Positions 28,501 to 36,180 of a stretch of DNA of 36,521 nucleotides are shown one piece after another. This DNA is from Deltaproteobacteria bacterium. Lineage in GTDB: Bacteria; Myxococcota; UBA727; VGSZ01. How positions within the stretch are numbered: position 1 is the first letter of the stretch; the number at the start of each line of letters is the position of its first letter. The notes under the pieces were generated by a model that saw nothing but the letters and a program-made list of their open reading frames with translations, searched no databases and was not told the origin of the DNA. The stretch spans positions 1 to 36,521 of the forward strand of contig JADZDP010000123.1 of NCBI GenBank assembly GCA_020850995.1. The letters run 5' to 3'. The translations under genes were made by a program, and so were the position numbers.

Positions 28501-29139
28501 AAGCAGAGCGATCCGAAGAGCGCCGAGCGCCTGCTCAAGCAGGCCATGGAGCTCGCGCCCGAGGAGCCGGTCTACGCCTACCAGCTCGGCGTGGTGAACC
28601 AGGCCATGGGCGCGCCCCTCGAGGCCATCGATGCGCTCAAGAAAGCCACCGGCATCGATCCCGACTTCGTCGACGCCTACTACATGCTGGCCAAGGTGCA
28701 GCGCGACCTCGGGCGCACCAAGGAGGCCAAGGAGTCGCTCGACGCCGCCGTGCGCATCGATTCCAAGCGCTCCGATGCGTGGCTCGAGCTGGCCGACATC
28801 CTCGGCGCCCAAGACGACGACGTCGGGGCGCTCAAGGCCTACGAGAAGGCGCTCAAGGCCGATCCGCAGAACCCGGCCTCGGTGTGCGCCATGGGCGAGA
28901 CGCTGATCGTGCGCATGGGCACCGAGGCCGCCAACCTCAAGCGCGGCACCGAGGTGCTCGAGCGTTGCGTCAGGCTGGCGCCCAAGCACGCCACCGCGTG
29001 GAAGAACCTCGGCAACGCCTACAAGACCGTCAACAAGAAGAAGGACGCGATCCGGGCCTACAAGGCGCACATCGCGGCCAACCCCGACGACGTCGAGAAC
29101 CTGATCCTGCAGGACTTCATCGCGGACCTGGGGCGCTAG
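25600..29139 (+). CDS. Zinc ribbon-GYF-TM-TPR giant membrane scaffold
   Basis: 1179 residues from an ATG at 25600 with AGGA upstream. Order of parts: MJ0042-type zinc ribbon (1-36: CPQCQAQYNVDEGRIPPQG, INCPRCKHTF); a PLPG repeat array (about 45-127); a Ser/Pro linker; a GYF_2-like domain (about 219-272: RVLGPLSTTQVLTMFHKGE); four DLPxP repeats (about 283-325); one membrane helix (about 362-386); then about 750 residues of consecutive TPRs. Zinc ribbon and GYF should be cytoplasmic and the TPRs periplasmic. The cytoplasmic half has the same plan as M. xanthus GltJ (AgmX) of the gliding machinery, but the periplasmic half differs. A motility or polar-assembly scaffold is therefore an inference, not an assignment. 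The last 23 nt overlap the convergent LOG gene. Confidence 0.85.
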   Translation: MQISCPQCQAQYNVDEGRIPPQGVSINCPRCKHTFVVQSPNAAAAVPLPGGGGAVPLPGAKAAAVPLPGAARGAGVPLPGAGGGGAVPLPGAGGAGAVPLPGAGGAGAVPLPGAGRGGAIPVPLPGTGGVRPQAPMPSMEDIFGSSPPPPPPQASAPMGSKSMSIGDIFGEGGQDSSRSDSRPPHPFHGQSTVGTPGGDPLGFINDAGAPSSAPREESFQIRKRSGRVLGPLSTTQVLTMFHKGELLGSEEASTDGVTWRPLAQIPAFAADIQKAMASALAGLGDLPVPKGSSFEDLPAPRDRSHSDLPVPRDGSLSDLPMPHLGGRTASGELAVDTNQLLDAEKAKEGVERRRSGGRSGKTPIVLAATMITVVLVAAGVALNFVTDYGYFGLKLLFKPKEPVVVEKPKPIEEAPPPIALPAVDQDFDTLLADDTYVSYRQGAEQAGKTVEAGKAVTPFPDSAKKAAGQQARFLAYLIAVDDLVPFVAQLRAVLPLVESDEVGRAIGEAASAYSDKQWEKGMAAVKPLTETAKTPEGKAEAWVFLGLGYEGKGDLEGAIKAYDSALQVSTQRQVALFLQARALATTNNPDPALEYLGKVLGQNDKHPRSNLLRGKLLAAKSATIDEAKTLLTDVSEGKLGELAAPAQRSQAFIGRAEIALSAGQNAEALRHLQRAIDLVPQNRQVRAQAADLALRLRDYEAALANGKVLLELNPDDVDGQIVTARAKMGGRDALSAYSDLQVAAKKYPDNAQLAFWFGMAAREMSKLDESRQQFEKAVKLDPKRGDAVVELVYDLIEQGKLTEAVRRATEAEDQVGPTDAAKVRAAKAFAYARRRQFEQGEKEYKKALEENPKDTDTRARFAAMLIAMRRVDEAERQVNEALLLDAKNPMVIVASGDVLAARTDFKAALGKYEHAMQLAPNAFQPYLHAAVAAIELKDQVRAKGFVDTAGQLRPNVAEVLAMQGLVLKQSDPKSAERLLKQAMELAPEEPVYAYQLGVVNQAMGAPLEAIDALKKATGIDPDFVDAYYMLAKVQRDLGRTKEAKESLDAAVRIDSKRSDAWLELADILGAQDDDVGALKAYEKALKADPQNPASVCAMGETLIVRMGTEAANLKRGTEVLERCVRLAPKHATAWKNLGNAYKTVNKKKDAIRAYKAHIAANPDDVENLILQDFIADLGR
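25731..25980 (+). repeat. PLPG-encoding tandem repeat array
   Basis: Eight PLPG units separated by 5-9 Gly/Ala-rich residues, mostly spaced 30-36 nt apart. Two consecutive 33-nt units (AVPLPGAGGAG) are identical in protein and nearly so in DNA. The array is in frame and units are multiples of 3, so length changes would alter linker length without breaking the gene. Confidence 0.85.
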
Positions 29140-29707
29140 CTTCGGTGGCAACGATGCGGGCGAGCTCGTCAAGCAGCCGCTCGGCGCTCTGCTCCACGAA
29201 GAAGAAGTGGCGCGCGCGCTCGGCCACGAAGCCGGCGCGCGTCGCCTGATCGATAAAGGTGATGAGCGGCGCGAAGTAGCCGTCGACGTCGAGCAGCGCC
29301 ACCGGCTTGGCGTGCGTGCCGATCTGGCGCCAGGTGAGCGCCTCGAACAGCTCGTCGAGCGTGCCGTAGCCGCCGGGCAGCGCCACGAAGCCGTCGACCA
29401 GCGCGGTCATCACCGCCTTGCGCGTGTGCATGTCGGGCACGCGCAACAGCTCGGTGAGGCGCGGGTGGCCAGGCTCGCGCCCACCGAGCACGTCGGGCAG
29501 GACACCGGTGACCTCGCCACCGGCGTCGAGGGCGCCGTCGGCCACCGCGCCCATCAACCCGGTGCTGCAGCCGCCGTACACCAGGCCGAAGCCGCGCGTG
29601 GCGGCGGCGGCGCCGAAGGCGCGCGCGACCTCGCGGTAGCGAGGCGCGACGCCGGCGGCGGCGCCACAGAACACGCACAAACGTCGTCGCTGTCGAGGTG
29701 TGCTCAC
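29117..29707 (-). CDS. LOG-family nucleoside 5'-monophosphate phosphoribohydrolase
   Basis: 196 residues from a GTG at 29707, which overlaps the stop of the preceding lipoprotein by 4 nt (GTGA). It has the two defining motifs of the LOG family: GGCSTGLMGAVADG at the phosphate site and PGGYGTLDELFEALTW with the catalytic Arg/Glu region. Other family landmarks are RLCVFCGAAAGV at the N terminus and DMHTRKAVM. LOG enzymes remove the base from nucleoside monophosphates: cytokinin activation in plants, and housekeeping nucleotide salvage or misannotated lysine decarboxylase in bacteria. Length is normal for the family. Its 3' end overlaps the convergent TPR gene by 23 nt. Confidence 0.9.
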   Translation of the reverse strand: MSTPRQRRRLCVFCGAAAGVAPRYREVARAFGAAAATRGFGLVYGGCSTGLMGAVADGALDAGGEVTGVLPDVLGGREPGHPRLTELLRVPDMHTRKAVMTALVDGFVALPGGYGTLDELFEALTWRQIGTHAKPVALLDVDGYFAPLITFIDQATRAGFVAERARHFFFVEQSAERLLDELARIVATEASAPGPR

Positions 29708-30306
29708 GGCGTCTTCACCTTCACCAGGCGATCGCCCTCGACGACCGCGAAGATGCCGAGACCTTCGAGCGCGCGGATGGCCTCGCGCTGGTCGCGCTCG
29801 GTGCGGCCCCCGGGGACGGCGGCGAGCTGGATCAACACCCAGGTGCCGGCGGTGCGGCGGGTGAGCTCGACCTTGAGCTTGGTGCGCTGCTCGATGAGCG
29901 CCTTGATCTGCGCCGGGTCGGCGCCGCGCTCCTTGGGTTTGGCGAGCACCCGATCGAAGACCGTGCCTTTGGCCGGCGCGGCCACGGGCCGCTCGGGGGC
30001 AGCCGGCGTCGGGTCGGCTGACGCAGTGAGCGGCGCGGCGGTCGCTGGCAGCGCGCCGGCGTCGCTCGGCCCCGCGTCGTGCGCCGTCGCGGCGACGGGC
30101 GTGCCCGCGTCTGCCGCGCCCGCGTCGATGGCGACCGGCCGCGCCGCGCCGGCGTCGACGACGGCGGGCGCCTTTGGTTGATCGGTCGAGCACGCGCCGG
30201 CACCAACGAGCAGCAGCAAGATCAGGATGACCCATACGCCACGTGCCTTGGGGCCCGCGAACGGACAAGTCGATCGGTGATCGCGAGCGAGGCGCGTCGA
30301 TGGCAA
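29704..30306 (-). CDS. Lipoprotein with Asp-Ala-Gly-rich linker
   Basis: About 200 residues. The hydrophobic core VWVILILLLLVGAGAC with lipobox GAGAC is certain, but no ATG or GTG lies just before it in frame. The best start is a TTG at 30306, giving a long basic n-region, with TTG 30411 and ATG 30399 further up. After the lipidated Cys comes a low-complexity linker with DAG repeats (VDAGAARPVAIDAGAADAG), then a folded C-terminal domain of about 90 residues (AKGTVFDRVLAKPKERGADP, then AIRALEGLGIFAVVEGDRLV). It is cotranscribed with LOG through a GTGA overlap. The start-region ambiguity may be real damage: the leader lies in the left arm of an inverted repeat with the neighbouring truncated protease. 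Confidence 0.65.
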   Translation of the reverse strand: MPSTRLARDHRSTCPFAGPKARGVWVILILLLLVGAGACSTDQPKAPAVVDAGAARPVAIDAGAADAGTPVAATAHDAGPSDAGALPATAAPLTASADPTPAAPERPVAAPAKGTVFDRVLAKPKERGADPAQIKALIEQRTKLKVELTRRTAGTWVLIQLAAVPGGRTERDQREAIRALEGLGIFAVVEGDRLVKVKTP

Positions 30307-30413
30307 GGAGCCCCGCAGGGCCGTGGCCGTCGCCACGGACCGAGGACGCGACCCCGCCAGCGACGATGGATCGCTCGCGAGGACGACTGAGTTGTCCATT
30401 CGCGGGCCCAAAA
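30246..30413. repeat. Imperfect inverted repeat at the truncated M4 protease junction
   Basis: The left arm 30246-30290, reverse complemented, matches the right arm 30371-30413. Ten of ten bases match at one end (TCGCTCGCGA) and 17 of 18 at the other (TTGTCCGTTCGCGGGCCC against TTGTCCATTCGCGGGCCC), with an 11-12 nt diverged centre. The left arm is the leader of the lipoprotein gene; the right arm is where the recognisable M4 sequence starts. Confidence 0.75.
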
Positions 30414-32857
30414 CCTTCTTTGCTCAGGAGCTCTCGTACAACGGCGCCACCGGGCAGAACGACGAGCTCGACGTGAAGCACCTATCCGACGAGACCACCA
30501 ACGCGCTGTTTCGGCACTTCGTCGTCGACCATCAAATCCATCTCGCGGATTCGAACTGGGTCGGGCTCGACGTGGTGGGTCACGAGTTCATGCACGGCCG
30601 GAACTGGGTCAATCTCAAGCTCACCTACAACGGCGAATCGGGCGCGCTGAACGAGAGCTTCAGCGACGTGCTTGGGGAGCTGCTGCAGCTCTACTGGTAC
30701 GGCGGCGTCGTTGAAGACGGTGTCCAGCGGATGCGAATGCGCGACGCTGGCGGTCGCAATCCGATCCGTGACCTGTGCAACCCCACGGCCATCGACGCGT
30801 GCCAGGACGACAGCAGCAACTCAGTGCCGTGCCCCGAGACCATGTCGGACTTCCTCACCATGAGCACCGACAACGGTGGTGTGCACATGAACTCATCGAT
30901 CGCCAATCGCGCCTGGTGCGCCTACTGGAAGGCTAGCTACACGGGCGTGGGCGCGGGATTGCTCGCAACGGCCCAGCTCGACCCGATGACCACGGCGCAG
31001 GCCGTCCACGCTGCCAAGGTGGCGTTCGCCACCCACGACCAGACGCAGCTCAACAGCAACTTCGAAGACATTGCGGTGATGGCAGTGGCCGCGGCGATGG
31101 CAAACCCGGTGAGCCTCCAGGCTCCGTCGGCCGGTGCGTGCGCCATGCAAGCGGCCTGGCACCTGGTCAATGTGCTTCCGACACCCGCGGCCGACTGCAA
31201 CGACCTTCAAGACCTCGACGCCGACGGCATCGCTGACGGGGCCGACAACTGCGTCTTCACCGCCAATCCCTCGCAGGCCGATGCCGACTTCGACGACGTC
31301 GGTGACCTGTGTGACCAGGATCGGGACGGCGATGGGGTCGTCAACGACGAGGACAACTGTCCCGATCAGCTCAACCCCGGACAGCAGGATGCCGGAAACG
31401 ACGGCGAAGGCGACGCGTGCGACGAGGACGCCGACAACGACGGCCTGCTCGACGACCTGGACAACTGCCCGCTCGACGACAACCCCGACCAGATCGACAG
31501 CGACGCCGACGGCGATGGCGACGCGTGCGACCCGGACACCGACGGTGACGACGTGTGGGGCTTCGACGACAACTGCCCGTTTCTTGCCAACGCCGACCAG
31601 GCGGATGTGGACGGCGATGACATCGGCGACGTGTGCGATCCCTGCCCGGCGGGGTTCGATGAGGTGGTCGCCTCCAGCAGCGGCAACCCCGACCTGGGCG
31701 TCGGACCGAGCCTCGTGTTGAGCGACCTCGACGGCGACGGGGTTGCCGACGGCTGCGACGCCTATCCGCTGACGCCCACCGCGGTCAGCATCGCCGGCGC
31801 GCCCGTGCCGCCCGGCGGCCTGGCGCCCAACCTGGTCGACGCCATCATGAACGTGGCGCTCGGCGGGGGGATCGCCACTGTTCCCGTCGCGCTGCCGGAG
31901 TCGCCGCCCGTGGGCTCCGACGACGACACGCTGATCGTCAACGCCACACTGCCTCCGGGGATCTCGGCGGCGCTCGTGGGTCCGCACGGCGCCGTCGAGT
32001 CCGGCGCGCACGGCCCGGGCGTGGTGACCTTGAAGGGAAAGCGCATGAGCAAGAAGCCGCTCAAGCTGTGGCTGTACGGCCCACCCGGGACCACGGCGGA
32101 CGTGAGCGTCTCGATCGAGGTCGGCTCGTCACACGATGAGGCAAGCCCCTGCGCCGGCGCGCACGACGGCGTGCGCTGCGCGCCAGAGGGTCTGCCGGGC
32201 GTCATGGGCCTCTGCCTCGAGGAAGAATGCGCCACGAGCATCTGCGGCGATCTGCTCATCGACCACGCCGATGGCGAGGAGTGCGAAGACGGCAACGCCA
32301 TCGATGGCGACGGCTGCGACAACGACTGCCGCTACAGTTGCCACAACCACCTCGAGTGTGGCGACGACAACGAGCGGTGCAACGGCGACGAGATGTGCAT
32401 CAACCACGTGTGCCAGTATGGCGCCGGTATCACCTGCGATGACGATAACGCGTGCACAGAGAACGTCTGCGTCGACAGCGAATGCAGCTTCCCGCTCATC
32501 GAAGGTGACGGCGACGGCGACGGACCGGCCCGCGCTTGTGGTGGCGACTGCCACGACACCAACCCCGATGTGCACTCCCACCAGCTCGGTGCGTTCACCG
32601 TGGGGTACTGCCAGTTCGGCAGCACCTGCCCACCAGACGAGGTGTCGTTCGACTACGACTGCGATCGTCTGGAGGAAGCCGTGGACATCGACCTGGCCGG
32701 CACGTGCCAGCCCAATGGCTCGGGTGGCTGTCGCGGCAGCGGCTGGGTGTCGTTGGAGGTCACCCCCTGCGGCGAGAGCGCCGACTACCAAACCTGCACC
32801 TTCAACGGCACCGACTGCGACGCAACGATTGCGCCGCTGACACAGGCTTGCAGGTAG
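30323..32857 (+). pseudogene. N-terminally truncated M4 (thermolysin-family) metalloprotease with TSP3 and Cys-rich repeats
   Basis: The frame opens at GTG 30323, but recognisable protein starts near 30405. The thermolysin catalytic half is intact: HEFMH (residues 87-91), the third ligand Glu111 in ALNESFSD at the thermolysin spacing of 24, and DNGGVHMNSS with His188. Signal peptide, propeptide and N-terminal beta domain are all missing, and no upstream frame supplies them. Downstream lie thrombospondin type-3 calcium repeats (about 293-445: DADNDGLLDDLDNCP and similar), a beta-domain, DUF4215-type Cys repeats (DGEECEDGNAIDGDGCDNDC) and a GGDCHDTNPDVH metal-binding motif. Without a leader it cannot be secreted normally, so it is probably a pseudogene or a fragment of a rearranged gene. 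Composition is less GC-rich than the neighbours. Confidence 0.7.
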
Positions 32858-32873
32858 CGCGCACCCGGGCGCC

Positions 32874-33212
32874 TCAGGACCCGCGGTAAGTGGAGTAGCC
32901 GAAGGGCGCGACGAGCAGGGGCACGTGGAAGTGCGCGCCCGCGTCGCGCACCACGAACTCGATGAGCGCGCGCGGGAAGAAGGTCTCGGTGCCCTGACGC
33001 GCGAAGTAGGCACCGGTGTCGAAGCCGATGCGGTAGCTGCCCGCGGGCACACCCTCGCCGCTGGTGAGGGTCTTGCAGCGGCCGTCGTCGTCGGTGGCGC
33101 CGCGCGCGATCACGCGCGAGCCCTCGCCGTCGAGCACCTCCAGGGTGACGGTCACGCCCGCGGCGGGCTTGCCGCGCGCCGTGTCGAGCACGTGGGTGGT
33201 GATGGTGGCCAT
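32874..33212 (-). CDS. hiuH: 5-Hydroxyisourate hydrolase (transthyretin-like)
   Basis: 112 residues from an ATG at 33212, with AGGAGG at ideal spacing; the Shine-Dalgarno overlaps the stop codon of the upstream gene, 8 nt away. HIU hydrolase converts 5-hydroxyisourate, the product of uricase, to OHCU. The N-terminal signature (HVLDTARGKPAAGV) and the C-terminal YRGS are both present and intact, as expected for the active enzyme rather than vertebrate transthyretin. No signal peptide, so cytoplasmic. It is the last gene of the purine-catabolic operon. The truncated protease lies 16 nt beyond its stop, convergent. Confidence 0.95.
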   Translation of the reverse strand: MATITTHVLDTARGKPAAGVTVTLEVLDGEGSRVIARGATDDDGRCKTLTSGEGVPAGSYRIGFDTGAYFARQGTETFFPRALIEFVVRDAGAHFHVPLLVAPFGYSTYRGS

Positions 33213-33220
33213 GGGTCCTC

Positions 33221-34756
33221 CTACGCGATGCGCGCGAGCCGCAGCGCCGTGATCTTGCGCTGCTCCTCGGCCGCGGTCTTGAGCTCCGTGGAACGGTCGT
33301 TGCCGAGGCGCGCCTCGAGCAGCGCCAGCAGCTCGGCGGCGCTCTTGCCGCTGGCCTTCACGATGTAGATGAAGCCGTGCTTCTTGGCGTACTGCTCGTT
33401 GAGCTCCGCCATGCGCGCTGTCAGCGCGGCGTCGGCCACGCCCATTCCGCGCTGCTCCTGCCCCGACTGCGCTTGCGATGCAGCGCTCGCGTGACCCGCG
33501 GGCCTCGTGCCGCCGATGCGCGGGTGCGCGGCGAAGGCCTCGAGCCAATCGGCCTCGGTGAGCGCGCCGAAGGCGGCGTCGACGGCACGGCCGAGCGCTG
33601 CGAGATCAACGAAGGGTCGCGCGCTGGTCACTTGCGCCGCGAAGGCGCGCGATCCGCAGCAGGTGTGCAGCGCGGCTTCTGCCTCATCGCGGGTCATGGC
33701 GTTGAGCCGCCGCACCCGCTGCACCTGTCGCTCGGCGTCGTCGAGCACGCCGAAGAGACGGAAGCGCGCCAGGCCACCGTCGGGGAAGACGCGCAAGCGC
33801 ACATGCGAGCAGGCGGCGGCATCCGGCGCGGGGAAGAGCACGTGGCGCGTGTGCGGCTGCAAGGGAACGCGCGCCACCAGCTCGCGCCACGCGCTGCGCT
33901 CGCCCTCGTAGCGCTCGCAGCCCTCGAGGGCGAAGCTCTCGGGGCAGTTGCCCTTGAAGTGCGAGGTGTCGACCACTACGCGCCGCGGCGCGCCGCGTGC
34001 CGCCAGGCGCACCACCGCCCAGTCGAAGCCCGCGCGGCGCGAGCGGCGCGTCTCCCAGCCGTCGTGCATGCCGGAAGAGAAGCCCGGGAACAGCAGGTTG
34101 TGGCGCGAGCCGAAGAACATGTCGCTGCACGCCACCACCAGACCACCGAGCTCACAGCTCGCGAGGTCGAGCTCACCCTCGAGGCCGCCGTGCACGCGCC
34201 AGTCGGGCAGGGGCTCGCCGTAGACGCGCAGGCGCGCCACGCCGCCGTCGGGGAAGATGCGCAGGCGCACGTGGGTCACGCGCAGCTCGCTCTCGATGGC
34301 GAAGGTGTTCTTGCTGTTGCCCGTCAGCGGGCTTTTCGGCAGCAGCGGCAGCCAGCGCGCCTCGGCGGCGACGGCGCGCGCCGAGGGAAAGCCATCGACG
34401 ACGGCGCCGGCGATGGCGCAGTGGCTCGGGTAGTTGCCGCGAAAGAACGCCGTGTCGACCACCACGCCGCGCACCAGGCCCGGCGCGCCCAGGCGCACGA
34501 TGCAGTCGTCGTGGTGCTCGCCGCCGTCTGCGTCGACGTGGTTCTCCCGGTGCGCGCGCTTCGACTCCCAGCCGTCCATCCACTTGCCGCGGTCGGTGTA
34601 GGCGTGCTCGTCCCACACCGGCTCCTTGGCCTTCACCAGGTTCTCCATGCCGGCGAAGAAGTCGTCGCTGCAGTGGATGCTGGCGCCGCCCAGGCGCTCG
34701 CTCGCCAGGTCGACGAGGTCGGTGAATGAGGCGAGCTCGTTGGCGTTGGTGCTCAC
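33221..34756 (-). CDS. alc/uraD: Allantoicase-OHCU decarboxylase fusion
   Basis: 511 residues from a GTG at 34756, overlapping the allantoinase stop by 4 nt (GTGA). Residues 1 to about 335 are allantoicase, with both internal jelly-roll copies (ASERLGGASIHCSDDFF and GKWMDGWESKR; then CELGGLVVACSDMFFG and MHDGWETRR). It hydrolyses allantoate to ureidoglycolate and urea. Residues about 351-511 are OHCU decarboxylase (UraD), with AHPRIGG at about 409-415 holding the catalytic His and LNEQYAKKHGFIYIV and EARLGNDRSTELKTAAEEQ further on. UraD turns OHCU into S-allantoin. The join is in frame with a short linker and no internal start signal noticed. One polypeptide thus carries two non-consecutive steps, with allantoinase (next gene) catalysing the step between them. 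Confidence 0.93.
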   Translation of the reverse strand: MSTNANELASFTDLVDLASERLGGASIHCSDDFFAGMENLVKAKEPVWDEHAYTDRGKWMDGWESKRAHRENHVDADGGEHHDDCIVRLGAPGLVRGVVVDTAFFRGNYPSHCAIAGAVVDGFPSARAVAAEARWLPLLPKSPLTGNSKNTFAIESELRVTHVRLRIFPDGGVARLRVYGEPLPDWRVHGGLEGELDLASCELGGLVVACSDMFFGSRHNLLFPGFSSGMHDGWETRRSRRAGFDWAVVRLAARGAPRRVVVDTSHFKGNCPESFALEGCERYEGERSAWRELVARVPLQPHTRHVLFPAPDAAACSHVRLRVFPDGGLARFRLFGVLDDAERQVQRVRRLNAMTRDEAEAALHTCCGSRAFAAQVTSARPFVDLAALGRAVDAAFGALTEADWLEAFAAHPRIGGTRPAGHASAASQAQSGQEQRGMGVADAALTARMAELNEQYAKKHGFIYIVKASGKSAAELLALLEARLGNDRSTELKTAAEEQRKITALRLARIA

Positions 34757-36120
34757 GCGGTCCTTCCCTTCAGGAGCAGGCGGCCGTCTCTGGAGGTGAG
34801 GTCGCTGCCGCGGCTCGTCACCAGGCGCCCGCGCAGCCAGGTTGCGCGCACGGCGCCGTAGAGCGTGCGCCCGTGATAGGGCGTGAGGGGGTTCTTGTGC
34901 GCCAGCAGGCTCTGGTCGACGGTGATGGTGGCGTCGGGGTCGAAGGCCACCAGGTCGGCGTCTTTGCCCTTGGCGATGGCGCCCTTGTTCGCCAGGCCCG
35001 CCAGCGCGGCCGGGCGCTCGCTCATCCAGCGCGCGAGATCGACGAGGCTCGCGCCGTGGGCGCGCGCGCCCGTCCACGTGGCGGGCAAGGAGAGCTGCAG
35101 GCCCGAGATGCCGCCCCAGGCGCGATCGAAGTCGCCGAGGTCCATGCGCTTGAGCGCCGCTGTGCACGGTGAGTGGTCGCTGACCACGGCGTCGAGCACG
35201 CCGGAGCACAAGGCGCCCCACAACGCCTCGCGGTTGTCGCGCTCGCGGATAGGCGGCGTGCACTTGAAGTGCGTGGCGCCGTCGTGAATGTCCTCGGCGG
35301 CGAAGCTGAGGTAGTGCGGGCAGGTCTCGGCCGAAAACGGCAGGCCGCTGTGGCGCGCGGCCTCGATGGCGGCCAGCGAGCTCGACGAGCAGTGGTGCAC
35401 CACGTGAACGCGGGCGCGGTGCGCGCGGCACAGCTCGATCAAGAGCGCCACCGCCAGGTCCTCGGCGGCCTTGGGGCGGCCCACTAGGTGGTGGCGGTAG
35501 CTCTTGACATCGAGGGCGGCGGCGGCGGCGGCAGCGTCGTCGATGGGCCCGGGCAGCTCGGCGTGGGCCAAGAGCGGCACGCCGGCGTCGCGCAGGGTGC
35601 CAAGGCCCCGCTCGAGGTCGCCGCGCTCGACGTTCTTGAACTCGGGCACGCCGGAGTCGATGAGGAAGCACTTGAAGCCGAGCACGCCGCGCTCCACCAG
35701 GGGCGCGAGCGACGAGGTGTTGCCGGGGACCAGGCCGCCCCAGAAGCCCACGTCGATAGCGAGCTGCCCGCTGGCCGCGGCCAGCTTCTCCTCGAAGGCC
35801 GCCACCGAGGTTGTGGGCGGCAGCGAGTTGAGCGGCATGTCGACGATGGTGGTGATGCCGCCGAGCGCCGCGGCGCGCGTGGCGGTGGCGAAGCCCTCCC
35901 ACGCGGTGCGGCCGGGCTCGTTGACGTGCACGTGCGTGTCCACCAGCCCGGGCAGGAGCACGGCGTCGAGCACGTCGATCACGTCGCAGTCGCGCGGGCG
36001 CGCGGTAGGCGCGACCACGTCAATGATGCGGCCGTCCTTCACCAGCACGGCGGCCGGCTGCACGACGCCGCCGGCGACCACGCGGGTCGAGAGGAAAGCG
36101 GTGTCGACTGCGGTGCTCAC
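34753..36120 (-). CDS. allB: Allantoinase
   Basis: 455 residues from a GTG at 36120. Cyclic amidohydrolase that opens allantoin to allantoate. It has the binuclear-metal motif set of the family: DTHVHVNEPGRTAWEGF, the bridging Lys in GFKCFLIDSG (to be carboxylated), AHAELPG, VHHCSS and SDHSPC. The C-terminal KGAIAKGKDADLVAFDPD strand closes the composite beta sandwich. Length is normal. It is the first gene of the operon allB-alc/uraD-hiuH. No ribosome binding site is obvious; TAGACG lies 7 nt before the GTG with TTCACG 17 nt further up, which may be a promoter. The divergent neighbour begins 60 nt away. Confidence 0.95.
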   Translation of the reverse strand: MSTAVDTAFLSTRVVAGGVVQPAAVLVKDGRIIDVVAPTARPRDCDVIDVLDAVLLPGLVDTHVHVNEPGRTAWEGFATATRAAALGGITTIVDMPLNSLPPTTSVAAFEEKLAAASGQLAIDVGFWGGLVPGNTSSLAPLVERGVLGFKCFLIDSGVPEFKNVERGDLERGLGTLRDAGVPLLAHAELPGPIDDAAAAAAALDVKSYRHHLVGRPKAAEDLAVALLIELCRAHRARVHVVHHCSSSSLAAIEAARHSGLPFSAETCPHYLSFAAEDIHDGATHFKCTPPIRERDNREALWGALCSGVLDAVVSDHSPCTAALKRMDLGDFDRAWGGISGLQLSLPATWTGARAHGASLVDLARWMSERPAALAGLANKGAIAKGKDADLVAFDPDATITVDQSLLAHKNPLTPYHGRTLYGAVRATWLRGRLVTSRGSDLTSRDGRLLLKGRTA

Positions 36121-36180
36121 GGTGCAGCGTCTAGCCGCTCGGGGATTGACCGTGAAGGGACGTCGACGGAAAGACCGCCG

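Noticed and set aside
25831..29172. Minus-strand 1113-residue open frame opposite the TPR gene
   Set aside because: Mirror of TPR codons, no independent motifs.
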